A stretch of 64,000 nucleotides of DNA from Eulemur rufifrons (lineage: Eukaryota; Chordata; Mammalia; Primates; Lemuridae). A program made the translations under genes and the position numbers. The stretch lies in assembly GCF_041146395.1 (NCBI RefSeq), contig NC_090990.1, forward strand, positions 46,510,001-46,574,000. Reading direction: 5' to 3'. Positions 48,470 to 59,466 of this stretch are shown here, one piece after another (the first letter of the stretch is position 1; each line of letters opens with the position of its first letter). The notes beneath the pieces are model-generated. The model saw only the letters and a list, made by a program, of their open reading frames with translations. It was not told the origin of the DNA and did not search any database.

Positions 48470-49035
48470 TGTTAGAGTCATTTTAGAGGACACTTTGGCA
48501 CTAATTATCAAAACGTAAAATATATAAACCCCTTGACCCCCAGTTATATGTCTAGGAATCTATTAAATCTATTCTACAGAAATACTGATACATATATACA
48601 AAGATAGATAGATACAAAGATATACACACACACAACGATATATACATATGTATGCAAAGATATATACATAAATTATACACTAATATTATTTTTATTTTAG
48701 TACAGCTCTGTTTGTATTAGCAAAATAAAGTGAAAACAATCTAAATGTCCATCAATAGGGGAATGGTTAAAAAAATTATGGTATAACTATACAATGCAAT
48801 ACTATGTAGCCATTAATATTGGAGTAGATATGTTAGGTTAAACATATGAAACTGCCAATTCTTTACTGCTATTGAACTAAAGAAATAGCAATTTCATATG
48901 ATTCACCTTAATATATGTACAAATATGAAAAGATTTTTAAGCATATTGGTAAATTGAAAAAAGCATATTATATTTTACTCTATGTAGTTCCACATTGTTT
49001 TAATCTTTTATTATAAAATGTTTATAATTTCTTTT
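48470..49035 (+). mobile_element. Old L1 3' UTR, sense
   Basis: 'ctaaatgtccatcaataggg', 'gaatggttaaaaaaattatg' and 'acaatgcaatactatgtagc' are L1M 3' UTR hallmarks. A GATA/CA microsatellite lies at 48598-48640. Confidence 0.8.
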
Positions 49036-49039
49036 AAAA

Positions 49040-49675
49040 TTTGTTTATTAGAACTGATTCCAAAGTATTTATATATTTTGTAAACTTTTTTTCTGACCTA
49101 TAAACTCCAAACACTCAGGAGTTCACTATGTTTCTCCCCTGGCACAGACAAGGAACCCAGATTACTATGAGAACAAGGTAAAAAGCAGAAATTTAGTTTG
49201 GATTATCTCAAGACAATTGCCTGAAATTTTCCTGCTTACTTTTCCTGTTTGAACCTGGCTTTTCAGATTAATGTGAGGTGATCTGTTTTTCTGTGATTCA
49301 GAACCTCACAGAACTTGGCAGGCAGAGGATTACAAAGGAAGGAAGACAATGAAAGGGGAAAGTGGGGTAGTGAAAGAAGATGGGCAGAACTCAAGAAGGC
49401 TTTATAAAGTAATATAACACACCCTATACGCTCTGGGAACAAAAGATCAAAGCTGGTGGGACACAACAGACCCTCTCCTTCCCAAACCGTGGAAGTATAA
49501 CTCAAAACTCCCCTTCACTCCAAGGAGTGGCCAATACCTCTTACTGGAATATCTGTACAACAGAAGTTGGTTTTTTTTTTTCTCTGTTTCCTTAGATGAT
49601 AGTAATAAAGGAAAAATCACCATTACCAGGCACTCTCAAGTGTGGGTTACCCAAATTGTCATTTTCTCTTGATTC
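49040..49675. other. Unique DNA, nothing recognised
   Basis: No repeat family is recognised. The 80-codon antisense open frame (49263-49505) lacks features. Confidence 0.35.
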
Positions 49676-49679
49676 TTAT

Positions 49680-50165
49680 TTCTCTAAATCAACTTCATTG
49701 AGGTATAGTTTACATACAATGAAATGCACTCATTTTAATCGTATATATCTATGAGCTTTGACAAAGTCATATACCCATGTAACCACCACCATAACCAAGG
49801 TACAGAACATTTCCATCATTCAAAAACATTCATCTGTATCAGTCAATTCCCGTCCCTATACCCAGGCAACCAGTGGTCTGCTCTCTTTCTACCACTATAG
49901 ATAAGATTTTTCTTTTCTCATGTTTCATATAAATGGAATCGTACAGTATGAACTCTTTTGTGTGTAACCTCTTTCACTCAGCACGTCTTTGAGAGTCTTT
50001 GATAGTTCATTCCATTCCTTTCTATGGCTGAGTCGTGTTCCACTGTGTGGCGAGGCTATGACCACAGTTTATCCATTCTCCTGTTGCTGGACATGTTGGT
50101 TGCTTCTCGTCTTCGACTATTATGAATAGAGCTGCTATGAGCATCAGTTCGACTCTTATTTTTGA
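49680..50165 (-). mobile_element. L1 3' UTR fragment, antisense
   Basis: 'cattgaggtatagtttacat', 'atgtttcatataaatggaat' and 'attatgaatagagctgctat' are the reverse of an L1M 3' region. It is truncated on both sides. Confidence 0.85.
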
Positions 50166-50224
50166 AGTGAAATTCAAATCTGGCCATTTGGTTGGGACAT
50201 GGAGATGGGAGATAAAACTAGTAT

Positions 50225-50460
50225 TTTTTAGGTACCTACTTAAATATTCATCAATATGCATAGATTGTCTCTTAAATCTTCACAGGAACACTAAACTGTG
50301 AGGTAGACACTATTAATATTGTATTATTCTTATTTTACCAATGAGGAAACAGAGGCACCAAGAATGAAGGAATTTGCTCAAAGTCCCAAAGCTAGTAAAC
50401 AGCAAAACGAAAAATGTGAACATGGGCCTGCCTGACTCCTGTTTGCCAGTCAGCAGCCCT
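50225..50460 (-). repeat. MIR SINE, antisense
   Basis: 'ttttaccaatgaggaaacag', then 'tgctcaaagtcccaaagcta', is the reverse MIR core. Confidence 0.82.
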
Positions 50461-50464
50461 GCTT

Positions 50465-51055
50465 CCATTGCTGTTTACAAAGAGAGTCAGAGGCAGAAGG
50501 ATTTCAATTAGAGGGAGCATGCTGAGGTAGAGGGGGACCTGAAGAGGGAAGACAGCAGTGACTGGGAAAAGAGAAGAAAGAGAAAGGAAGTAAGAAAGAG
50601 GGTAAAAGAGGAGAAAGGGGGCGCTCTTTCCAACAGAAAGAAAGCACAGTAAGAAGAATTCTCACAATCTAGCAAGGGGCAGGACTCTCTGGAAACGGCC
50701 TAAGACCTGAAACATTTCTGCTCACCACTGAAGACAAAACCTCAGCCAGGCTTGGCAGCTCCATCCCCCTCCTCAGGGACTTAGCCCAAGACCAGGGAGC
50801 TCACCGAAGGCTAGAAGGGAGAACGTAAGCACCTTTCAGTGAGGCAAGGTCGCCATCACTGGGGAGTGAATGCCGCTCACATTTGTGCTTGAAGTCAAGA
50901 AAGAAGCCCTGCTTGGGACCAAAGGAACTGAAAAGAAATAAGATGACTTGTTAAAACAGTTTGAAAACTATAGAAAGGTCCATAATTTAGCTCAAGTATT
51001 AATTGAATATCTAGAAAAAGGAGTCCAAAGTAAAAGAAGAAAAATGAAGAAAATC
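50465..51055. other. Unique DNA with purine-rich tract at 50535-50660
   Basis: A GA-rich strand-biased tract ('gaaaagagaagaaagagaaa') is followed by unclassified sequence. Confidence 0.4.
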
Positions 51056-51059
51056 TATT

Positions 51060-51270
51060 GCCTTTGATATATGTCAACCATTGAGCTACAGTCTTTACCT
51101 ATATTGATTGATGTGATTTTCATCACCTCATAAGGCAAGTATTATTTTTGTCCCCATTTTACATATGAGGAAATTGCGCCTCAAGGTGGTGAAATAACTG
51201 CCCAAGGTCACACACTGTAGAGCAGAGTCAGGATTCCGACTCACTAACCATTTCTCTATCCTGTTCCTTG
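51060..51270 (-). repeat. MIR SINE, antisense
   Basis: 'ttacatatgaggaaattgcg', 'ctgcccaaggtcacacactg' and 'cagagtcaggattccgactc' are well-preserved reverse MIR. Confidence 0.9.
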
Positions 51271-51426
51271 GGACCATATACCAGTGACTGCTGGGACAAC
51301 AAAAATGTATAAAACATGGAGATTTCATGGGTAAACACTGGACAAAATTTTTACTTTTGGAAAGTGACCTAATATTGCTAATTAAAATGGGAATTATTAA
51401 TCCTTTTAATGCACTCTTTACAAGGT

Positions 51427-52695
51427 TCATTTATTTATCCCACATATTCTTATTCAACATCTATTATATGCCAGGCACAGTGCTGAAAGTCCCTCATGGA
51501 GCTTACATTCTAGAAAGAAGAGAAGGCAATAATCATGTATAAAGCAGACACATTAGTAAGGAGAGAGACAGAAAATGAATGAATGAATGAATGAATGAAT
51601 GAAAGAGAGAGAGAGGAAGAAGGAGGAGAAGGAAAGGGAGGAAAGGAAGAAAGGACAGGGAAGGAAGGAAGAAGATATTTTTGGACAGTAGTAAGTGATA
51701 CAAGAAAAAGGAAATTGAGTAATGGAATGAAGGGTGATTTTTGGTTGAGAGGTGGTTGTTACTTTGAAGAAGTAGTCAGGGATGTTCTCTGTAAAGTGAT
51801 GACATTAACCTGAGACCTGAATGATGAAAGTGGCCAGGCATGCGGAAGCCTAGGGACAGTGAATTCCAGATGGAGGGAAAAGTAAGTGCAAAGACTATGG
51901 GCAAACAAGGTCATGTTACATTTGAGGAACGGAAGGAAGCCAGCGTGGCCAAAACATGATGACCAAGGGGAAGAGTGGTAGGAGACAAAATCAGAGAAGT
52001 AACAGGGACCAGATAATGTGGGCATTTGAGTTTGGATTTTATCGTAAATACAATGAGAAGCCATGGGAAGATTTTGAGTAAGGGAATGAGTGATATGATC
52101 TTTCACTTCCCCGGCTACTCTGTGGAGAATGGGTTTGGGGAGGACTAGAGGGAAAGTGGGAAGGGCAGTAAGAAGGTTGTTGCAGGAGTCTGGGTAAGAG
52201 ATGATGGTGGCTTGGCCAGACTATGAAATGGAAACTAGTGAGTGGAGTCAGGATTTATTTTGGAGGTGTGGCCCATAAGATTTGCAAATTCGTTGAGGAA
52301 TCAAAAGGAATCAAGAGTGACTTTCAGGATTTTGGTTTGGGCAACTATATTTTGTTTTTGTTTTTGTTTTGAGACAGGGTCTCGTTCTGTCACTTGGGCT
52401 ACAATGCAGTGGTGTTATAGCTCACTGCAACCTCAAACTACTGGGCTAAGGTGATCCTCCTGCCTCAGCCTCCCGAGTAGCTGGAACTATCCGCACGTGC
52501 CACCACACCCAGCTAACTTTTTGTAGAGATGAGGTCTTGCTGTGTTGCTCAGGCTGGTCTCAAACTCCTGGCCTCAAGTGACCTCCTGCCTTGGCCTCCC
52601 AAAGTGCTGGGATTATAGGCCTGAGCCACCACGCCCAGCCTGGGCAACTGTTTGATGGTGGAATCCTTAGCTAAGAGTAGGAGGAGCATGTCTGT
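51427..52695 (-). repeat. L2 LINE, antisense, long copy with microsatellite and Alu
   Basis: The reverse L2 starts at the tail ('tatatgccaggcacagtgct') and runs through 'ggaggaactagagggaaagt'-type text to 'gatgatggtggcttggccag'. It continues after the Alu ('gcaactgtttgatggtggaa'). A (GAAT)n run lies at 51574-51603 and a GA/GGAA-rich tract at 51603-51675. Confidence 0.85.
52347..52640 (-). mobile_element. Alu SINE, antisense, with exact 9-bp TSD
   Basis: Reverse dimer with a degraded T-rich head 'tttgtttttgtttttgtttt'. The target-site duplication is TGGGCAACT at 52338-52346 and 52641-52649. The open frame 52549-52944 on the minus strand starts in flanking LTR sequence and ends in Alu, so it is not a gene. 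Confidence 0.95.
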
Positions 52696-52699
52696 GGCT

Positions 52700-53022
52700 A
52701 ACTTTAGACTGGGAAAGCATATGCAAACTATAAAATGCTCTCCAAAAGCACACTGACACCTAAGAAAGAAGACACCTGGAGTCCTACAGCTGTAAGAAAC
52801 TGAATTCTGCTCACCTTCTGCATGGGCTTGGAAGTAGTCTCCCCCAGGTGAGAATGCAGTCCTGGCTGGCACCTGAGTGCAGTTTTCTGAGATTCTGAGC
52901 AGGGGAACAGCTAAGCCATGCATATACAGATCCCCAGAAACCATGAGATGGTGAATGGGTGTTATTTTAAGCTTCTAAGTTTGTGATTATTTGTTGTGCA
53001 ACAGTAGAAAACTAATACAGTT
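52700..53022 (+). repeat. MaLR-type LTR (tentative)
   Basis: It ends 'caacagtagaaaactaatacag' after 'tttaagcttctaagtttgtg', the usual 3' end of an old LTR of this class. The start is unclear. Confidence 0.55.
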
Positions 53023-53024
53023 GG

Positions 53025-53550
53025 GGAGTAAGTTACTGAGTTAACAGGAAGCCCTAAAGTGCTTTTATACAAATGTAAGATGGGGACCAGTTCAGTCTCA
53101 GCTGGTCCCAATCATATCTGGCTCCCTATTCCTGGCAGGCCATAAGCGGGTTCTCCTTTAGGGAAAAAGAATTTGATGATTATGTGACTCTGTGAATCTT
53201 TGTCATTCTTTCTTCCTGGCCCACAATGCCAGTCCTAAATGCTGAGTTACTCTGTTCGTTGCTCAGTCACCACGTTTGGTTTTGCTGAACTTGCAGAAAG
53301 TTATTCAGCTCAGGAAAAGCTGCATCTATAAGGCTGGTATCTCTTCTGCTAGGTAAAAAGGAGTTTCCCCCCAAAACTGAGACCACAGCTGCCACTTGCT
53401 CCTCGAAATCTTTCCAGACCACAGGACCCCAGGATTGGGCGAGATCATGATGGTCCCTGCAGTTAATTCTCCCAGCAGATGTCAGAATCTCCACAGCCCA
53501 TCTGCCATGGCCTCTTGCTTGAACACCACCAAGGAGGAATCGTGGAGACA
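53025..53550. other. Unique DNA, nothing recognised
   Basis: Complementary open frames of 71-75 codons at 53267-53611 lack features. Confidence 0.35.
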
Positions 53551-53554
53551 GACA

Positions 53555-53718
53555 GGCCTTCTAAATCCTGACTGTTTCCTACTACGTGTGGAGAATAGGC
53601 AAGTTCCTTAACATCCTTAAACCTCAGTTTCCTCATCTGTAAATTGGGGATAGTAATGCCTTTCCAGAGTTGTTTGATTGATCTAGTATGTGTAAAGCAT
53701 TGATGCTTGCTTCTCCCT
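53555..53718 (+). repeat. MIR SINE, sense
   Basis: 'aaacctcagtttcctcatct' and 'aaattggggatagtaatgcc' are sense MIR. Confidence 0.85.
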
Positions 53719-53844
53719 CTGTCGCCCTCTAGTGATGAAAAACTCTAGCCATTTCATTATCCACTTCTCTGATTTCTTTTACCCCTTACTCTCTTTAACA
53801 GCCACTTTTGACACCTAAACATATGCTGTGTTTCATTGTTCCTC

Positions 53845-53990
53845 GATTACTGTGTATGCCTGGGTCATGACCTCCCAAGGAGGCTGAGGACAGGCAGCCC
53901 TATTTTATATTTCTTGGGGTTCCCCAAAGGATTCAGGTCAATCCAGGGCATGCAGCAAGCATACAGCCAAACAGTAAAACCTGCCAAATT
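53845..53990 (+). repeat. Possible L2 tail, sense
   Basis: 'ggaggctgaggacaggcagc' and 'gcatgcagcaagcatacagc' weakly resemble the L2 3' end. Confidence 0.35.
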
Positions 53991-53994
53991 AAAT

Positions 53995-54510
53995 TAACAA
54001 TCCATCATCATCAGAGTAACTTAAAACTGGCTATACTCAATGAATGTCATTTAATTGGAGTTTCTCGTAAAAGGGCCCCCTTTCTACAATATCCACTTTC
54101 GAGTTAAAAAAACTGGAGTACAAACGCCTTTGCTTTTAAAAAGAAATCTTTTCATGCACTTCACGTTTGCAATTGAAACACAACTTCCTAACCATCACCC
54201 TCCCACCCCCAAAGAAACTAAAACAAAGCATCCTAAATTGTACAGTTCAGGTGTTGTTCTCTAACCCCAAGACCCAGACATTTCAAACTCCAGAATTGCC
54301 CCCTTTCCTTTCCAATTTCCCTACCCATTTGTGTATCTGAGAGTTATGATTTTAAAAGATTGATTTTTAAAAGAAATGAATCCCAAATCTACATATGAAT
54401 TGTAAGGTTCTCATTTCAAGTAGACACAGGTTAGAATATGTTTGACCATAAAAGCAGAAAGACTGGGGTAAAGTGCCATGTGGAATCTATTGGAAGAAAT
54501 GGGATCAGAT
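53995..54510. other. Unique DNA, nothing recognised
   Basis: No repeat or coding features are seen. Confidence 0.35.
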
Positions 54511-54512
54511 AG

Positions 54513-54672
54513 ATGTGGTGCACTTCTCTTAAGTGCATATCACTTAACTGCATAATCAGCTTGTGCTCCCAAGAATTATGCAGTCTCTGTCTGGCCCCCA
54601 TTAGATTGAATGTGTTGCTACTCCAGTTAATTGCATGTCAGCAAATTGCATAATTCAACTATATGCACCCTG
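54513..54672. mobile_element. Possible short Tigger-type element
   Basis: 'gtggtgcacttctcttaagt' at the left and 'atatgcaccctg' at the right form imperfect inverted ends. The interior repeats 'taactgcataatcagc' and 'aattgcataattcaac' motifs, as in some old Tigger MITEs. No convincing TA duplication remains. Confidence 0.4.
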
Positions 54673-54679
54673 AACCAAG

Positions 54680-55585
54680 TTCCAAATGCCAGCCAGCACA
54701 ATGTAATCAAACTAGGGAAGTGAAGAGCTGGAATACTTATGAGATTCTACCCATTTGTCACATTTGGTTTGGATAGTGTGTGCTGTAAAGAAGGCAGCCC
54801 ATTGGTGGTAGACCTTGCGCTTTAGTCACAGACCTGTACCCTCTCTCCCCCGCAACACCACCAATTGCCTAGCTCACTAAGCTGTGGAAAATGTGATGCT
54901 GCTTGGTAACCTAAAAATTAATGTAAAAATCTATTACTAGATGCAGCAGAGTGAGGACACTGTGTCCTATATCAAGGAATACAGAGTCTGTCAAGCTGAT
55001 AGAAACACCTCAGTAAGGATCTGGGCGCAGGACATGGTAAAACAGAAATGAAACAAGGGAAATGCTACTGACCCCATGGCAAACCCTTCCAAGGTTAGAT
55101 GTTGTTCTTGGTTTCAGTTCAGTTCTTCTTCTGTGAAGATTTGCTGTTCTTTCTCATATACACACACACACACACCATGCCACAAGAGCCTCAATACATT
55201 CCTTATTTAGCAGGAATGGCAGCATATCCACATTATCCAACAGCAAGCTTAGGGGTTAGTTTTGAAGAAAAAAGTACCCACCACACAATGCTCAAGGATG
55301 TCCCAGTGTCACAAGGAGGAGTTGACACCCAGGTGTCTGCATCTTGAAGTCTAGAGGACATGCTTGGATGCCAATTTTCACCGCTGTAGTGCAGCCTAAA
55401 GACTTCCAAGTTCTCCCTTTGCTTTGCAGATTTCCTTCTACAGATGCTTTATTCTCAAACTGTATCTATTAAGACTATGAGTGATATTTTTTAGACACCT
55501 TCTCTGCCTAGAAAATATTCCTCCTGAATCACCTGGAGGAGTCCTTAAGGCACTAGATGCCAAGTTGGCTGCTCCTTTATTGTCG
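54680..55585. other. Unique DNA; (CA)n at 55158-55176
   Basis: An 82-codon open frame (55099-55347) spans the CA run, which gives it a THTHT stretch. No domain is recognised and I do not call it a gene. Confidence 0.35.
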
Positions 55586-55589
55586 GTGG

Positions 55590-55795
55590 AGTGGTTAAGA
55601 AGAGTTGATTCCTAGTTCAGCTTCTTACTAGTTATATGATACTGGCAAAATTACTTAATCTCATTAAGTCTCGTTTTCCTTTTCCTGCAAAATGGGGCCA
55701 ATAATAGTACCCACCTTCTAGGGCTTTTGTGAGGGTTAAATGAGATCACATATGCATAGCAGGAGGCACAATGCTAAGCTGTGCTACAGTTTCCT
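55590..55795 (+). repeat. MIR SINE, sense
   Basis: 'tcttactagttatatgatac' through 'tgcaaaatggggccaataat' to 'gtgagggttaaatgagatca' is sense MIR in order. Confidence 0.85.
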
Positions 55796-55799
55796 AGCA

Positions 55800-56325
55800 C
55801 AGAGCTCACATATTCCTCAAGATAAACTGATAGGAATTATGCATCAACGTTTTCATAGAATACTGAAATAACAATTGGTTCAACAAAATTGGGGGGTTTG
55901 GGCAATCTCATCTGCATGTATTAATTTATAGTTATAATAGTTTGGCTCACTTGAGTGCCTAATGGAGGAATTTTGTTTTGGAATGAAAACATCATGGTAC
56001 AAAATAAAATGTGGGCACATATAGTAAAAATAGGGTATAAAAAAATGTAGGCACAAACCATTCTAGAAAATTGGCAGGAAAGGAAATGACTCAGTATTTC
56101 TACTCTAACCAATATTATCTGGTGCAGCCGTGTCTCACAGTTTGAGAGGACAACATTAGTGTGCCTGCGAGGAGTTTGTACAGAGAAGGAGCTTACATGT
56201 TGGTTGGATTGAATTAAGGGCAGAAATTCAACTGACCAGTTGTTCCAAATGGAAGAGTCTACTATAGTTAGACGGATCTCAATAGATAGATCAAAAACTG
56301 AACAAAGATTTTAGTTCAGCGTTTA
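55800..56325. other. Unique DNA, nothing recognised
   Basis: No repeat family or coding signal is recognised. Confidence 0.35.
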
Positions 56326-56329
56326 TCAA

Positions 56330-56438
56330 AACCTTCCAAAATCTGTCTCTTTTATTCATCACTATACCCCTAGCATATTCAACAGTGTCTGGTAGATAAT
56401 ATGTGCTCAATTAATAAATAATGAATAAGTTAATTAAG
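56330..56438 (+). repeat. L2 LINE tail, sense
   Basis: 'cagtgtctggtagataatat', then 'gtgctcaattaataaataat', is an L2 3' tail, directly followed by another L2 copy. Confidence 0.7.
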
Positions 56439-56776
56439 TAATGACTCCAACCTTTGCTTCCAACCTTATCTTCCACTATCTTCCAGCATGAGCCCTTCAC
56501 TGTGCCCATGGTTTCCTAAACAATAATGTACTCATTCTACCCCCAAGCCTTAGCTCACAAGACTTCCCCACATGCTATATTCACTCCTTCTTCTCTTGTG
56601 CAAATTTGTCCCACTTTTCAAGGTGTGATGGTTTCAGTGTCAACTTGGCTAAGCTGGAACCACATTTTCCAGGATCTCTTTTCCTGTGTGAGTCCAGGTT
56701 TGAGTTGACCAAAAGAGAAATTTGTGAGAGTTCTGGAAAGTTAACGTCTTGATTAGATGTGGCAAGAGACAAAAGC

Positions 56777-56914
56777 AAATTCACACCTAACAGGTACAAT
56801 GCATACTATCTGGGTGCTGGGCACACTTATAACATTGACTCAAATGGTACAAAAGCAATTTATGTAACCAAAATGTTTGTACCCCTGTAATATTCTGAAA
56901 TTAAAAAATGAGAA
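56777..56914 (+). mobile_element. L1 3' end, lemur-type, 5'-truncated
   Basis: 'gcatactatctgggtgctgg', 'ttatgtaaccaaaatgtttg' and 'tattctgaaattaaaaaatg' are the L1 3' terminus. The target-site duplication AGAGACAAAAGC lies at 56765-56776 and 57266-57277 and encloses the L1 together with the Alu that sits in its tail. Confidence 0.85.
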
Positions 56915-57230
56915 GGCCGGGCGCAGTGGCTCACGCCTGTAATCCTAGCACTCTGGGAGGCCGAGGCGGGTGGATTGCTCAAGGTCAGGAGTTCGAGACC
57001 AGCCTGAGCGAGACCCCGTCTCTACTAAAAATAGAACGACATTATATGGACAACTAAAAATCTATATAGAAAAAATTAGCCGGGCATAGTGGCGCATGCC
57101 TGTAGTCCCAGCTACTCGGGAGGCTGAGGCAGTAGGATCGCTTAAGCCGAGGAGTCTGAGGTTGCTGTGAGCTAAGCTGACGCCACGGCACTCACTCTAG
57201 CCTGGGCAACAAAGTGAGACTCTGTCTCAA

Positions 57231-57260
<30 letters not shown>
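56915..57260 (+). mobile_element. Young lemur-type Alu with expanded inter-arm linker
   Basis: It starts ggccgggcgcagtggctcac and keeps most CpGs. Between the arms lies an AT-rich linker with 'cattatatggacaactaaaa' and 'tctatatagaaaaaatt', which I know from lemur Alus and not from human ones. The right arm ends in 'agctaagctgacgccacggc'. The tail of about 30 A residues is at 57231-57260. An 'atgaga' repeat on both sides fits insertion into the A-rich tail of the L1 just upstream. Confidence 0.95.
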
Positions 57261-57263
<3 letters not shown>

Positions 57264-57884
57264 AGAGAGACAAAAGCGGAGGTGCTAAGAGGTTCAAACT
57301 CGTCTTTACTCCCCCCAACATCTTCTTCCCAACTGCTGGTCCTGATGGCCACCAACTCTTCCAGCCAACCACCAGATGCAGAGTCAACCGCCTCCAACAG
57401 CTTCTCCAAGAGTTCCCCTTGGTGGTCCCAGCCAGCAGCTGGGTAACCCAGGCTTGTCAGATTTCCCTTGCAAGCTCCTCCCATGTATCCACTAGTGCCA
57501 GTGGTTCGGGGGAGGGGGATGGCGGTTAGTTAGCGATTTTATTTCTGATATTCCTCCTTTCCTTTCTGGACTTTACTTCCCCAGATCCTCCCACAACTAT
57601 GTAATTCTAATTGCTATAATAAATTCCTCGTTCTATAACTCTCATGTGGTTCTGCTTCCCTGATCACACCTTGACTGATACAGCAGGCTCAGTTTACGTA
57701 ACAACTGTTCCTTGATGCCTTTGCTGACTATTCCAGAGCAGTTACTCTACACTTCTTTTGTACAGTGTGTTTGTGGTCCTCTGTTGGCGTTAGCCTCATA
57801 TCGTCCTGTGTTGCATTTACATCCACACGTGTCCTCATGGCTATAAGTACATGGTTAGTATTCAGGAAGAGTTTAATGAAGAAA

Positions 57885-58190
57885 TGAACGTTTACACACC
57901 ATGTGTGTCACCATTTTCCTCTCTCACACTTATAGCAGACAGTATGTATTGCTCCTACCTCTCGTTCCCCTCACACTTGAGCTCAGCCTTACAATCCTTC
58001 TGAACGCAGTGACAGGACAGGCAGTTGGAGCTGGCATGGATGAAGAAATCAGTTTTCCATACTGAAAACCTCTAGGTATAATAGAGGTTCTTAGGAAATA
58101 TAGTATACTTCTTAGGAAAATTAAATAAGCATAAATGGCCACAATCCATGTACATACTGAAACTTAGTAGATGTTACTTTCCTTCCCTAC
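57885..58190. other. Unclassified, probably rest of L2
   Basis: No clear text is seen. It lies between the L2 body and an L2-like tail, so one decayed copy may run through. Confidence 0.3.
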
Positions 58191-58194
58191 TTCC

Positions 58195-58255
58195 CACCCT
58201 ACGGTGCCTCTTTCTCAAAGAAGGTACCCAATAAATATTTGTTGAATGAGAGAAT
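58195..58255 (+). repeat. L2 LINE tail, sense
   Basis: 'ggtacccaataaatatttgt' followed by 'tgaatgagagaatg' is the L2 end and may terminate the copy starting at 56440. Confidence 0.65.
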
Positions 58256-58259
58256 GTCA

Positions 58260-59370
58260 GTGTAATCTTCACAAAATGAGCCAGGTAATCTCTATGAACC
58301 AAAGTGACTCAACAAAGATCCCAACCTTTAAAGTAATGAATAAGCAAAAGGGCAGCTAGAGTGACCCTCTTGCATTTTAAGGCCATTCCAGCCATTAATG
58401 GTCCTTTCTGAACTGAAGAAGGCAAAGTATAAACAAGTCCAGGACCCAACCAACAACCACAACCACAACAATATGACATGTTGCCAAGTACTGGGAAAGA
58501 GGGAAAACCTTTTTAGCTTTTGTCCTTCTAATGTTATTAGCCCACTTCTTAGCAGTCATATGGGAGGAAGACTATGGAGGATAAAAAAAGCTTGGAGGGA
58601 AAGTTTGGGTTCAAAGGAGTTGGATAAACTTATTAGATAGGAAATTATCTAGAGAAGGATAATTTTTGTTCATTTCTGAGAAAGGAACATGATTAGAGAC
58701 ATGATTGATTTAACACTTGGAAATATTGTTTTTGGTTTGTTCTCTCTTCCTGAATTTTGCCTCCACAACCAAGGCCCATTTAACTAAGAATTCTGCAAGT
58801 ACTTCCCATTCCTGTGTTCACTCTCTCATTTCCTATTCCTGCAAATAGCATGTGATGGTGCCTCAGATAATGGAAAGCATGGATGTCGGAAAAATAAAGA
58901 CCAAAAATCTGTGTGTTTGTTCTACTGGGTAGAAGGTAAATGGATAAGATTCCCATTGGGTAGATGATGCTTAAAGTAAACCATTCTCCCTAATCTTTGC
59001 AATATACACGTGTAACCTGCATGCTAAACAGAAATGAAAAGCAATGTTGTCTTTCCATGTTCCCTTTCCCACTTTAAAATTTTATGTCTGGTTTCTCATT
59101 GGGAGAGAAATTTTAAGAATACCTCGACTTAATTGGCATGTACTCACACACCCAAGTCTGGGGTAAGCACAACCTAACAAGAACTATGCTACATCCATTT
59201 TCTGCTTCTCCATCGATCAAAAGAGCATTAAGTCTTGGGTAACCGTTAAACATGAGATATTCTCCTTGTCCCTCAACATTTTTGGAAATCCTATTATAAG
59301 ATAGATCCACTGCCAACAGTTTCTCCACTAGAATGAGGGCAATGTGAGGCCCAGGTATTATTTTTATTTG
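58260..59370. other. Unique DNA; antisense frame with an LRR-like phrase
   Basis: A 94-codon minus-strand frame (59113-59397) includes LLAVDLSYNRISKN, similar to one leucine-rich repeat. No second repeat follows and it overlaps an L2 tail, so chance is likely. Confidence 0.3.
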
Positions 59371-59374
59371 TGCT

Positions 59375-59457
59375 TGCAAGCCCACAGACAAAAGCAAGGC
59401 CTGACACGGAGTAGGTGATAAGTCAACGGTTGTGGAATAAATGAATGAGTTTGGCTT
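59375..59457 (+). repeat. L2 LINE tail, sense
   Basis: 'aggcctgacacggagtaggt' and 'gtggaataaatgaatgag' mark an L2 3' end. Confidence 0.65.
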
Positions 59458-59466
59458 GATCAGTAT

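Larger units (their letters stand above)
56625..57680 (+). repeat. LTR-like element in L2, split by L1 and Alu
   Basis: The two halves (56625-56776 and 57266-57680) run from TGTGATGGTTTCAGTGTC to 'ccttgactgataca', a common old mammalian LTR-like family that I cannot name. Without the insert it is about 550 bp. Confidence 0.65.
56440..57880 (+). repeat. L2 LINE, sense, host of a four-level nest
   Basis: The left part is 56440-56624 ('tatattcactccttcttctc'). The right part is 57683-57880, continuing in L2 order with 'tgcctttgctgactattcca', 'agagcagttactctacactt' and 'gtttgtggtcctctgttggc'. The intervening kilobase is a later LTR-like insertion. Confidence 0.8.

Noticed and set aside
51574..51675. 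Regular repeats that might be an array with spacers
   Set aside because: These are simple (GAAT)n and GGAA-type microsatellites. There are no spacers, so it is not a CRISPR-like array, which would also be out of place in a primate.
52549..52944. 131-codon minus-strand frame
   Set aside because: It runs from an old LTR into an antisense Alu. Alu-derived frames of this type are common and uninformative.
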